Assembly (NCBI RefSeq): GCF_000003815.2
Contig: NC_049984.1
Span: forward strand, 9,107,423 to 9,171,422
Direction of reading: 5' to 3'
DNA: 64,000 nucleotides
Source of the DNA: Branchiostoma floridae
Lineage: Eukaryota > Chordata > Leptocardii > Amphioxiformes > Branchiostomatidae
The position numbers were made by a program, and so were the translations under genes. Positions within the stretch are counted from its first letter, which is position 1. Each line of letters opens with the position of its first letter. Below the pieces are notes generated by a model. The model ran no database searches. It was not told the origin of the DNA and saw only the letters and a program-made list of their open reading frames with translations. This document shows positions 1 to 30,700 of this stretch, piece by piece.

Positions 1-3000
1 AAGGGAAAAAAAGAAAGAAGGAAACACAGAAATTAAAAGAATATCACACTACTAATTTTTGTAGCTTTTTTCGTTATGGTAGCTTTAAAATTCGATGATA
101 CATTGAATGTCCGCTAACTTGGCAAAAAAGTACAAGTCTATCAAACAAGTCAAATCAAACAAGTCTCTTGACTTTGACCTTCAATATCCCAGGATTGTCT
201 CGCGAAGAGTGAGACACTCGTTCGGACAGAACCAGTTATTGTGGACACAGCGGGTTGGTTTTATGGCTGGATACTGCAGAATGAATAGTACCCAATATGA
301 ACGCTAGAGATACCTTGTTATCTTGAAGACTACCCGCCCCAGACGTCAGTAAATAAACGGCCGGGTGATGTGGGTCCTAAAGCCGTGTCCAGGTCTGGCG
401 GAAGTCCAGCAGGACAGAGACGGGGTGGCGCGCACGACCAAGGCCCGTCTGACGTCTGCGTCGGCTCGCCGGATGGAACCCTATCCAGGTATGACGTCAA
501 CAGCTTCAGTTCCTGCCGTGTCCGTGACACTGGTCCAACAATGTCATGTAGGACACGAGGTGTTCTCCGCTGGACTAGTACTAACTGGTGGATCCGAACA
601 AGAAGCGATGTTTCTTCAAGCCATCGCCACACAGAGAAATGCAAGTGTTGCACCTGGGATGCTTTTCAAACGGTAGATGCGCGCCAACTGCATAAAAGTG
701 ACTTTCTCCACCGCTATCGCCATCTAACCTGTTCCCGTTGTGACGATCTTTTGTGGGACAAGTCGTTTCTTAGCTTTCGCTTTCTTCCTGCAGTCTATTC
801 AGAATTCGATCCACGCCAACCTTACAATCACTGTCACGTCATATTATGACGTAGTCAACTCCTACATGCGCACACGTCTTTATTCAGAGCGAAGCGGACT
901 AACACATCAGATAGAAACAAACAGGGGCATTAAATTCTTAAGTTTAATCAAGGAGGTTTTATCAAGAGTCTCTTGATAAAATCTACTTGGTTTAATCAGC
1001 TTGGCCTTTTTCCTCCTCATAATGCTTAAAGAGAGAGAGAGGGAGGATTAAACAATGAAGAATTGTATATCAACAATTATCATCTTTTAGGCATTGGAAA
1101 AGAAGCAAAAACACATGAAGCAATCAGAACACAGCATTTTAGGTCTTAAGTCTAGAAAAGAGTTTTTTCTTGACAGTCTGCGGGGTCAATGTTATCGGTC
1201 GATTTGCGAGGAGGTTTTTGGGTCACAGTGAAGAAGATACAAAACGTCGTGACTAATGCCGTGAAGAGCAGGTGCATTCATTGTTTTTCTCGCAGTTTAC
1301 AACACACATTTTTCATTTTACAGAATGTGACAGAATGCCATTTTTTTGCAAAACAAATGTTCAATTCCAAACGTGAAACTTTACAGCACGGTGTCAACTA
1401 AGGCCCGGGGGTGGTACTACAATAAATCCCTCCATCACACTGTGCCATTCCCGAGGACGGTTGGACGACATTAGCATGCACGATGCTCCTTCCCATCACC
1501 GACTGCCAGGAAAGCCGATCGGCCACGGACGCCTGTGCGGCGCTGATAAGGCGGGAACAATGGAGGGACGGTTGGGGGATGCGCGGGAGATCGAACTCAG
1601 CTCTGGGCCGCTGAACAGGTGGAACGTTAGACACTGATAAGGGCCTCATGTATGGATGTAAACTCCGCACAGGTTTGCAAAACGGCTTTACCTTAGGTCC
1701 TCCCGTACCCACAGGCACACGGGGCAACGAATTTCAATCTACAGAGGGACACAATTTGGAAATGCGTGGTTCTGGTGATGTAAAAGTAGTCCGGGGATCA
1801 TACTGAAGAAGTGACAGGACGCCTTGTTGCAAAGTGTAAATGAAGCGCTCGTGGTTACAAATATCTGTGCATTTGTGGGACTACATAGAGCGGTATTAAA
1901 CAGTTTGAGGTTGTAGGAACTTCCAGTGTTCTTTCATAAGGTATCAGCGCTGGTTTTATAATATCTATCCACATTAGCGCAACGAGTCCATGATCAGGTG
2001 TATAGAATATGCAAATCCATACAGACTTATGTATGCCTCAGTGTTCATCTTCTTTTCGTGTCGTCACGTATAAGTATATATAGAAACGAAATCAGAATAA
2101 AGGTATGTATCATTATACTAGTATATGTTGTTAAAATATAGATGCATTGTTGGTGTACTCAGCTGAGAGGGGCATAAGCGCGGTATGTATACATGTAGGC
2201 TTTCTTGTGATTTCATTTCACCGGTATTACGATTGATGTTTCTCTTCTATAAATTTCTTTAATTTGATTTATATATTCGCATATATCACATGAATTAGAA
2301 ACAAATTGATATACAGAAAAGACATACATACGGGGGGTGGGGTGGCAGACGCTTTTCGTGGGCCTCCCCCATAAACTAGATCGCATGAAATGTTTAAATG
2401 ATACATAATATAATTCAACAAAAGATGACATTTATAACATGAAGTATCCTAACGAAACAAAAGATATTTTACAAATGATCAATAATAAATACAAAACACA
2501 ATTTCTAAATCACATAGAAATAGGTTGGAATTTTACAAAAATGGATCTATATGCTTTTTTTTATTATTTGCCATCAAAATAGGCAAAACAACGAAACAAG
2601 AAAAACAAACAAATCCTGAGGTGAAGGTTAAGCTTGGATGATCAATGAAGTCTATCTTAAGAAGCTTTTTAAAAGTTGGTGATGATTTTCAAAGAAACAA
2701 ACGAACAAACGTCTACTCCTTTCTGAGCTCATAAAAATATATGGACCGGACATGTTGCACTGACTTCGGAATAACAAAACAATTTGTAGCTAGTATACAT
2801 TGTGACTGCAGACAAATGCAACTTCTCCCGACAACAGACCTATTTTGACAAAACTCAGTTGATCTCCTCTCTCTCCAAACACTCTCAAAAATGAAGAATA
2901 AATAAAACCCAACTCGTCTCTATAAACCACTTGGCGCAGGTTCCCGGGGTAACGCGGAGTAATTTATTTCCGCGGCGCGCGTAAACCACAACATGTGTTC

Positions 3001-3600
3001 CCGCGTGATAACAAAACCGCGGGTCTCTGGGCGGAGACGGAAGAATGGCCTACATGGAACCCGCGCGCGTGCGGCTGCCACTGCCAGATAAGGCGGATTT
3101 CACGGCACCTCCACGGCTGTATGAAAATACATATTCATGCTCACTTGCACTGCTGTACGCTCGCAACAATCATCTGAACTGTAACACCTGCTTATGATTT
3201 ACAATTCGATATAGTTATATGGCTGTTCTATGGTAATGAGATATTCTCGTAGATTTGTGAACGATCGAAATATTCCACTGACTAAATTCCTACTGTATTC
3301 ATTTTGTCAGAAGTTCTATGATAGCAGAAAAAAATCATCGCTGGGCGATATTTTCAAAATATTGCAGTTTGAAACCACCGTCCGCCAACTTGACATGCAC
3401 AAATACCCTGGACATAGGATAAAATCAAACTAGCGTTAACAGAAACATGGAAATGAAATAAATGGCAGAAATGAAAACGTAAAACTGCTTGCTGATTTTT
3501 TGTTCATCCAAATGCGCTCTCTATCAATGTCAGTTAGAACTGCACGTTAGGGAATGTCAGTCGCTGAGGGCTAGGATCTATTGCAATGGTATAGCTGAGA
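1..3600. other. Gene-poor stretch, no confident gene
   Basis: No reading frame here shows a recognisable family or a convincing exon chain. A GC-rich block at about 360-680 is open in several frames on both strands, with a possible plus-strand donor (ACG then gtagat) near 676, but the peptides resemble nothing I know. A second GC-rich block lies at 1400-1740. Positions 957-981 form a perfect 12-bp inverted repeat with a 1-base spacer (arm TTTTATCAAGAG). A CpG-rich patch with CGCGCG lies at about 2940-3080. The rest is AT-rich and uninformative. Confidence 0.5.
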
Positions 3601-3779
3601 CCTGGTAGTACAAAGGGTATCTATCATGATGATAAATCTAACAAACTTATGGCGGACCACAGATCATTTAAATGTCTGGGTAAAACAAATGAAGACACTT
3701 TGCGGGCTTCAGTGACAACGTAAGCGCGAGATACTGTGTCCAGAGTTAACCCGTGGCAAAAAAGGGACCAATGTTTGCA

Positions 3780-4514
3780 CAGCATCGTACAGACGATAGG
3801 ATTACAATGACGGAGCTCTGCTTGACCTGCTGCTCCACCTGTACGCTCTAGGTCCGACCTTTCAGACTGGTGCGTTATGCAGCACAACGGTATGTCCGGG
3901 TCGTCGAAGCGCGAGGAGCTGCACCAAAAGTCAGGTGAAAAACAACCACGGTAGGTACGTGTTCTACGGTTGTGTGATATCCAGGTCTGACAAACATCTG
4001 TAATCTTGTGAAATCGTTGATAACTGATGTTAAGACCTTAACAACATTATGACATCGATCAGTGAGCGAGAATCAGTATGTATGAACAGTGCCAAAGCCA
4101 TGTAGTCTTTTTCCAAGACCAGCACATTATGTTACGGGCCGGCGTAGGGAAAAAGAAATGGACAAGAAGCAATGCACAGTTTTGTCTCTCTTTGACTTTG
4201 CTTGAAAGATAGCATGATGGGATGAAAACGGAGTCAGCTAAAGGACTTGATCGCTGTACCTGAGCCTCATATAGAGCGACTGCCTCTCAGAGTACTAGAA
4301 GTTGCCGACAACAGATCCGTCTGTACCAAAGTCATTCTTCTACAATGATTTTCTTGTCTTGCACATATACTCTAGATCTTTTAGACGTCATTTACTTCTG
4401 ATGATATAAAAGTGGCTGATTTTTTTAGTGTTAACCTTATTTGTGTTGTTAATGTTACAGACTTCCCTAGGTTCCACCTAACATATGTTGACTCCAGGCT
4501 TTTCTTGTTTACAG
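3780..4514 (+). other. Possible 5' untranslated exon and intron of the sulfotransferase gene
   Basis: The first coding exon of the downstream sulfotransferase begins after a good acceptor (cttgtttacag, ending at 4514), so at least one upstream non-coding exon should exist. One candidate ends at a donor (ACG then gtatgt) near 3890. Nothing else marks its start, and I cannot place the promoter. Treat this as a pointer, not a model. Confidence 0.25.
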
Positions 4515-4547
4515 TTCCACTGGAGCGGAGAACTGATGGAGTAAGGA

Positions 4548-6378
4548 ATGGCGATGCGTCTAAAGAGTTCTTTTCGCTGGCTCGGCATTGCCTTGCTGGT
4601 AATCTGTGTATTGCCGACAGTCGTGTTCTACACCTGGGGTCCCCCTTTCAATGGAGGTACTACTGGTACCACGCAGCAGGGCTCACTTCGGGCCGGACAG
4701 AACGCAGGGTTGCTGGGACACTTCGGCAGTTGGAAACGGTACTTATGGATATTTGTGTTTTCTGAATTAGCAGAAGAGTAGCTTGTCTGAGCGAACTGTT
4801 CATGTAGCTCCAAGACCCTGTCGGTCTTGGAGCTGGAAAGTGTATGGTATGTTGATAACTATTGGGCACTAATGGTCCAGTCAGTGGCAAGGATGCTCCA
4901 CTGAAAAGATCCAGGTCATGAAAAACACCATAGAATAGTAGGTATTTTCAAGGTCCAATGCTGCTGCTATTTTGTATGTGGGAATAAAAAGGTCGCAAGC
5001 CATAACGTTGAATGCAGTACTATGGGCAAGGGGTGTGACACCTCTGACGGCATGGTTCTTTTTCATTGTCAGTACCCAGGAACTAGGATCACAAGGCACA
5101 AGAAACTTCGCCACCTGTGAGCCGAGAACTGACATTGCGTTCATCAAGACCCACAAAACTGGCGGAACAACAGTGATGCAGATTCTTCACCGATTCGGCT
5201 ACCTTCATAACAGCTCTTTCCTCATTCCTCACCACAACATCAACGACCTCTATCCATACGGACTGCTCTATCCACAACTGTACCTCCGTCCCATACAGCA
5301 CGGGCACGGCATCCTAACCTACCACACTGTATACAATAGACCGGCTATCGTAAAACACCTCTCTGAAAATTCAACGTTTTTCACTATCCTACGTGAACCT
5401 TTAAGTCATCTAAAATCCACCTTCAGCTACTACAGGCTGTCCAGACTCATGGACGACTATGAGAGTACAGAGATGGAGGCAATGATAAAGTTTCTAGAGG
5501 ACCCCGGGCGGTATGACACCAAGTTTAACACCCAAAACCCTGGTCGGCCCATTTCCTTCACTAGAAATCCCATGGCTCTCGAGCTCGGATTTCCCGTTCA
5601 AAAGTTACGAAATATTACAGGGAATCCGAGTTCTGAAGACATCAAAGATTTCCTGGAAACAATCTCGGGAGAGTTGGATTTGGTTATGATTCTTGAATAT
5701 TTTGAGGAGTCCCTGGTTCTGCTTAGGCGGCTGATGTGTTGGGATCTGCAGGACATTTTGTACCTGAAATACAACAGTTATGAGTATGACAACGTTACAG
5801 TTCCACCTGTTCTCATGGACAGGCACAAACAGTGGGACACAGTAGACTATGCCCTGTACAATCATTTCAATAGAACACTATGGGGAAAGATCCAAAAGGA
5901 AGGCAACGACTTCAGAGAGGAATTACATCACTTCAGAGACATTGAACACAAAGTTCGGACACATTGTTTTTCTCCCAAAGATCAATTACCAACAACTGTG
6001 GAGAGGAGTCCATGGAATGCACAATTTCTGATTGACTCGGAGTTCTGTACATGGCTCAAGGCATCCCATATGTGCTACTGGACATTGTTACGTGACAGAA
6101 GCCTAAAATTCCACATGTCGACTGACGAAAGAAAGACCTCTCCGCTGAAGCAAAAGCCACGCTCGTTCCTCGTGAAGCTATCCAAGAAGCTCCGTGTATC
6201 CTCTGGTATCCACGCCCCACCCTTCTGTGTGCTGTGTGGGGAAGTCCAGAGGTACTGCAGTGACCATGAGTATGTGTCACACCTGTACCAGGAAGGTCAT
6301 ATCTCATCTTCCCTGTCAAGTTCTAATCGTCTGGAACTGCAGGGATGGCATGGGGGAAATCCTCTACCCCCCGCATAG
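4548..6378 (+). CDS. Galactose 3-O-sulfotransferase (Gal3ST family), two coding exons
   Basis: Golgi type II membrane enzyme expected to move sulfate from PAPS to the 3-OH of galactose on glycolipids or glycans. Coding exons are 4548-4738 and 5073-6378. The donor (ACG then gtactt) and acceptor (cattgtcag) are both phase 2 and join to give 498 residues, close to the family's usual 420-490 plus a longer tail. The start is the first ATG of the exon (MAMRL). Residues about 12-29 form the signal anchor (LGIALLVICVLPTVVFYTW). The 5'-phosphosulfate loop is FIKTHKTGGTT at about 87-97, and the 3'-phosphate motif TILREP with a downstream serine is at about 168-183. Conserved blocks with YNSYEYDN and HHFRDIEHKVRTHCF follow. 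The acceptor sugar cannot be read from the sequence, so I do not choose between Gal3ST1-4. Residues after about 390 are cysteine-rich and may be lineage-specific. Confidence 0.9.
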
Positions 6379-6523
6379 CATATACAGATATATAGGTATA
6401 GATTTAGTGTTCTACATGTAAAGAAATGTAACGTTACAAAATTATGTGAAAAGCTATATGCTAACAGAAACACAAAATAGTTGGAGACAAAATATACGTA
6501 CTTTGCTTGTCTGTTTAAAGAAT

Positions 6524-6529
6524 TTTATT
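6524..6529 (-). terminator. Candidate poly(A) signal of POLR1A
   Basis: The plus strand reads TTTATT, which is AATAAA on the minus strand, about 430 bases beyond the POLR1A stop. A second copy lies at about 6659-6664. If either is used, the POLR1A and sulfotransferase 3' UTRs overlap in antisense. Confidence 0.4.
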
Positions 6530-6819
6530 TGAAGGCCAATCAATTGGACCCAGCATTCATAAATACACTGGCAGATGTGAACAGGCATGACCTATTGTAA
6601 TAGGTTGAATATTTGTTTGCAGACTTGGCTGCCATTGATTGACATTGTGTACATTGAATTTATTCTAATAGCATGTATTGAATCCTAGAAAAGGCACATG
6701 TGACTTTAACATGCTCACCTGAATGATAGCTTACATGTGGACAAGATTTTCTATGCTTTTGTTGCTATTCTGAGTGAACGGCAGTTGGAGAACGATCTTT
6801 GTAAATGCTTCACTTCTAT

Positions 6820-6825
6820 AATAAA
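6820..6825 (+). terminator. Poly(A) signal AATAAA of the sulfotransferase gene
   Basis: First canonical AATAAA after the stop at 6378, giving a 3' UTR of about 460 bases. It is followed by a short GAT-rich microsatellite. It lies close to the POLR1A stop on the opposite strand (6956). Confidence 0.6.
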
Positions 6826-6955
6826 ATGAATAATGATGATGATGATGTTGATACATAACTGTACTCTGATGGGAGTGATGATGTTCATCTCTGATATACC
6901 CAGCTAGACAGTGAATCCAGTCACCAGCTTATGTGTTAACCAGTGTAAAAGTAAC

Positions 6956-25914
<18,959 letters not shown>

Positions 25915-26079
25915 TGTGGAGGCCTAGCATGGTAAGGCACATCATTACCTTTTCGTTACAATCTAAGACAAATTAACTGGTTTTAAAAAGATTATTCAAG
26001 TTGCAATCAATCTGGCCACCTATTGGAAAATCAGGTGACAGTCTTGGGCAGGGATTGGAACCCTGTACGGTCTGCACTC

Positions 26080-26222
26080 AACATGGCCGTGTTGGACTGG
26101 GGACCGTCTTGGGAAGGTCGCTATGAGGAAAATTTTTGGGACCGCAGAATAGTGACCATTAATTTTTTTTTTTTTGCCAGGTGATTGGCTTAAAGAGGTG
26201 ACCGCTTAGGCAGGTTTGACTG
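26080..26222. mobile_element. Truncated copy of the CAGGTTTGACTG-ended MITE
   Basis: Right end GGTGACCGCTTAGGCAGGTT then TGACTG matches the right end of the full element at 53754-54242. The left end is absent. Confidence 0.5.
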
Positions 26223-26526
26223 TTAGTTGAAGCACTTCTATGTTTCTGAGTTTAAACTTTTGATCAAACAACAAAAAAGGATGTAAGACATTTCTCCAAA
26301 GGACATTTCAGTCGCTAGGCAATCTGAACAATTCAGCACAAAATCCAGGTCAGTGCGACACCTAACTCTGAGGGTAATCTCAACCCTAACCTCACATAAC
26401 CATAATCGTCTTCCTGGTGCCAAATTTTCCTTATCGGCTAGGGGCCAAATGGTCTAAGTGCCAAGATGTCCTCATACTCAGCAAATGTCCTGAATATCAA
26501 ATATTACAAATTGCCTTGATTCTAAA

Positions 26527-26852
26527 GTACAATGCTAAACTATCTTCAACACAAAAGTACACACAGATCAAATTTTCAACAACCACTGTTGCCTTCTTCA
26601 GGATCAATACTGATGACAATCCCTTCAAAAGATAAACTCGCAAGAGTTACGGACACGTGATCTTATTAACACGTGATCTTGAGGATACGTGTTGTCAGCA
26701 ATTGGTCAAACCAAGGAGGTTAACCTCCTTTGTCAAACATGCCAGGAAGTTAATAACGCCAACCGTCACAATCCTGAAGTAGGTGACAGTGGTCGTTGAA
26801 AATTTGATCCGTGTGTACTTTTGTTGTGTTGGAAGAAAGTTAAGTATTGTAC
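26527..26852. mobile_element. MITE with long (about 75-80 bp) inverted termini, upstream of POLR1A
   Basis: Left GTACAATGCTAAACTATCTT is mirrored at the right by a sequence ending AGTTAAGTATTGTAC. The arms continue through CACAGATCAAATTTTCAAC and a CTTCAGGA block. A 23-bp palindrome (CCAAGGAGGTTAACCTCC core) lies inside. Related fragments are in two POLR1A introns. Confidence 0.75.
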
Positions 26853-27737
26853 TATGATTACAACCAACACAGATGAGCTTCCATTGCCTTGATTCTTGTT
26901 TTGATGATAAAAAGCACGAGTTAAAACTGGATCCCCACATGAGCGTCTATGCTGAGCTGGTATTTCGTGATTCTCTTAACATCTAACGTTATATCCACAT
27001 AATTTTATTACAAATATCATCATATACATCAACATTATTAAAATCTCATTGATTTTACAGAGCAAAAGCTAATCAGCCCCCCTCCCTCTAAGCTTCCTCA
27101 CGACCATAACTTTTCATATCGACGTTACAAACTACAGATTAATCATAACATCCATCAGTACATACTGTCATACCTCTCGTTTACGAAATGCTCTTCTCCA
27201 ATACCAAAGGTTTGTGCAGTTCTTCCAGACGACCAAACTGCCGAACTTTTAAACTTGTTGTTGTTGTTGTTGTTGTCCTTGTTTAACGTCTAATGTTTCG
27301 CTAGACGTGAACTCTTGGTGCTGAGTGTCTCTTGGTACAGTTAAACTCTTTAAACTCTTTTTTCACGTGCTGCCTTGCGAACAACAGTAGGCAGCCATCT
27401 TGGAATCTACCACTGAAGAGTAGGAGGCTTCCACTTGTCAACATGTAAGAACGTAAATATAAGTCATATTTGTCTTTTTGCAAACCCCCCAAAATACTAT
27501 GATTATACTATATAATGCAATTACTTAGAGAAACCGATAAATATTACGAAAGAACGAAAGTTTATGATGTACGAATGATTACGTAACGCCCCCTATTTCC
27601 CGATGGTTTGACCTTAGTTAAGCAAGAAGCGACCTTGTCAGTACAAACTTGTCACTTGCTGATGCATCGAAACTCCGTACGTTTTACCCGATTGAAGAAG
27701 ATACTGAAGGATCACAAACGTTATCACAGCAAGCATA

Positions 27738-30700
27738 ATGTTACGAAGCCTCTCTAGACAACTTTTGGTGAGTGCAAAATGTTAAACGTTAATCTTTTAC
27801 CTGTAGACCAAAGATGTTCTTTTTGTCGACAATTTTGTTGACATGTTATTATCTATAAAGATTAATTATCAAATAATGATTAATAGAAGAATATTATATC
27901 ATTTTGTTCACCAAGATGTGCAATAAAATGGGCGTTTGATTGATGTGCATTTTAGCAAAAACGATTTTAATGTTACATAATACATGTATATTATTTAACG
28001 TTATACAACATCATATTTAACCAAGGAGGTTTTAACCTCCTTGATTTAACGTTATATAACGTTATTACTCTAACCTTATATGAAAAGAAAAGGGGAAAAT
28101 TTCAAAATTGCCATCAGGATTATGATTTTACAGCAAGTAAGTAGTGTAATGTATTGAAATTAAGTATTTCATTACAATAAGTGTACATTTGTAAGTATTG
28201 TTTTAGTGTATTATCTTTATAATGAAAGTTGCAGGGTTTTTGTAAATATAGAATACAACACAGGGTATTTTGTATTGTCCGAAGTATGGCCCGAGCAAAT
28301 GAAATTCATGCAAACTCACAGTGATTTATCGTAACACTGAAATGTATCTCTGGATTGAATATTATTACCAAATTTAGAACTTGCTAAGTTTTTAATCAAT
28401 TTCTTGATATTCATGATTGCTTACAGGTATCTGTAATGAGACAACGTTGGTACTGTACAGTGACGGATGGGGAAACACGGCTAGCTAACATCCTTAAGGT
28501 CAAGTTTCCTGGAGCAGTAGAAATCAAGGTCGACGACATATCAGGTACGACTTCAGCGGAAAGAAGATCAGTGACCATCCATTGGATCACTTCCCTATAG
28601 CAACTTTGACTGTACAATGGCTATACAATTGCCACCAATGATATGCTCATCCTTGGACCACAGACTGTATTCTGTTTGTGTTTTGGGCAATGAAAGCTGG
28701 CAGAATTTCTCAGAAAGGGTGATGAAAGTAAATCATTTGCTCTGGAAAGTTGATTGGTCTACATGTAGTGAAAAATAGCAAAGAATGGACCTTTCATAAT
28801 TTGTTAGGCACAATGAACATGTTACATGTTTCATGTTGTAGCTTATTGACAAAATGACTCCTTGTTGATCGAGACACATGTTTGAATCAGACAATAACCT
28901 TTTAAGATTTATTTTTGATGATTGTGTTACTGTAACAGTTGTTGATTTCAGGGGGTTGTGGTGCCATGTATGAAGTCCACATTGTTGCAGACGAGTTCAA
29001 GGGAAAGAGAACAGTTATGCAGCATAGAATGGTGAATGAGGTGTGTTGTATTCCAGCTTATCATTATAATAACTAATGTGTTGCCAATTTTCACCATTAG
29101 TCCTTTAATAGGCCATGTTGGTATGATTATATGAATGACATCTGTCTGGGCATGCATCAAAGTTTTGCACACAAAAAAAAGTTTTCTACCACATTGTTAA
29201 TCATACACAAAGCAGCTGCAAAATGAGGAAACATGGATTGCAAAAAATATTGGAAAACGTATACGGTACTAATATCATAGAATGCAAAATTCAATTCCAC
29301 GATTAAAGAAGAATATGTAAAAAAAAACAGAAATGAGAAGTATATCATTCTGTATACCATACTCTGTGTGTTCAGTCATTTGTTCAACCCAAAATATATG
29401 TCGATGTAGGTTAGACATCCAGGTAAAAAGATACGCCAAAAAGTAGTTACTCAAGCAACTTCCAAAACCATATCCAGTTGCTTGAGTACTACTTTTTGGC
29501 GCAACGCTAATTATGACCACTTATATTTCCTCATGAAGTCAACAGTTTTGGGGGCAAAGTTTTAAAGCATCAGTTGGGTGTTTGCAGGCTAGAGGATGTC
29601 ATCTGATATTTACCTTTGCCAGAATGGCTAAGGTTATGTTTTGGGCTTGTGAGTCTGTCTGTGTGTGTGTCTGTGTGTCTGTTAACAGCATAACTCAAGA
29701 AGTCTTGGATGGATCCCGATAATATTTGGTAGGTGGGTAGGGGTCGGGAAAACGAAGGTCAAGTTCGATAATGGGCCCCCTAGCGGCTTGCTAAGGTACT
29801 GCAGCAGAACCTCAATTTTTGATATCTCGTGTTCTGGACATGCTGTGATCATGATTTTTGAGTGGTAGATAGCCCTCGAGGCAGAGAGTAAGTGCTGTGA
29901 GTTTGGGCCCCCTAGCGGCTTTTTTGGAACTGCAGGCGCCGGTTTCCTTTCAAACTTTGGATGAGAATAACTCTACAACGTGTTGACGGATCGTCATGAT
30001 TTTTGGTATGTAGATAGAATGAGTGATGACTTACATAATGGTATACTAATTATGCAAATCAGCAGCTAATTTGCATAATTAATGAGGAAAAATTATAAAT
30101 CCACTACATTCCATGATAGGACTTTCAAACTTGTCACATATGTAGCTGGGAAGGAGAGAAATGTCGACAGATATCAATTATGCAAATGATGACCTCATTT
30201 GCATAATTAATGAGAAAATATGAACATGTTGACGGATCATCATGTTTTTTGTATGTAGGTAGCATAAGTGAAGACCTACATAATGAGATAACAATTATGT
30301 AAATCAACAGCTAATTTGCATAATTAATGAGCATATTTTATAAATTCACTACATTCCATGATAGGGCTTTAAAACTTGTCACATATGTAGCTGAGAAAGA
30401 CAGAAATGTCAATACATATTTATCATGCAAATGATGGTCTCATTTGCATAATTAATGAGAAAATATTAACGTGTTGACGGATCGTCATGATTTTCGGCAT
30501 GTAGATAGCCTAAATGAAGACTTCTATAATGTGATACTTATTATGCAAGTTGACAGCTAATTTGCATAATTGATTAGGAAAAGTTCATAAATCCACTGCA
30601 TTCCATTATAGTACTTTCATCAAAGTTGTCACATATGTAACTGAGAAAGAGGGAAGAGAGTAAGAGGTGTATTTAAAGACTTTGAAAGAGAATAAGTCAA

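Larger units (their letters stand above)
25915..27737. promoter_or_regulatory. Shared upstream region and likely bidirectional promoter of POLR1A and BOLA3
   Basis: The two start codons face away from each other. On the minus strand an acceptor (ccatgctag) precedes the POLR1A ATG at about 25923, and a good donor (GAG then gtatga) lies at 27173/27172. POLR1A therefore probably has a non-coding first exon of about 100 bases near 27173-27270. That leaves about 470 bp to the BOLA3 ATG. On the minus strand this stretch contains AAGATGGCTGCC (about 27391-27405), a good YY1-type promoter motif. A MITE (26527-26852) lies in the POLR1A 5' intron. No TATA box is evident. Confidence 0.5.

Noticed and set aside
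330-849. Overlapping open frames of 103-159 codons on both strands
   Set aside because: The block is GC-rich, so stops are rare in all frames. No family resemblance and no exon partner was found.
1398-1727. 109-codon minus-strand frame
   Set aside because: GC-rich block without splice or family support.
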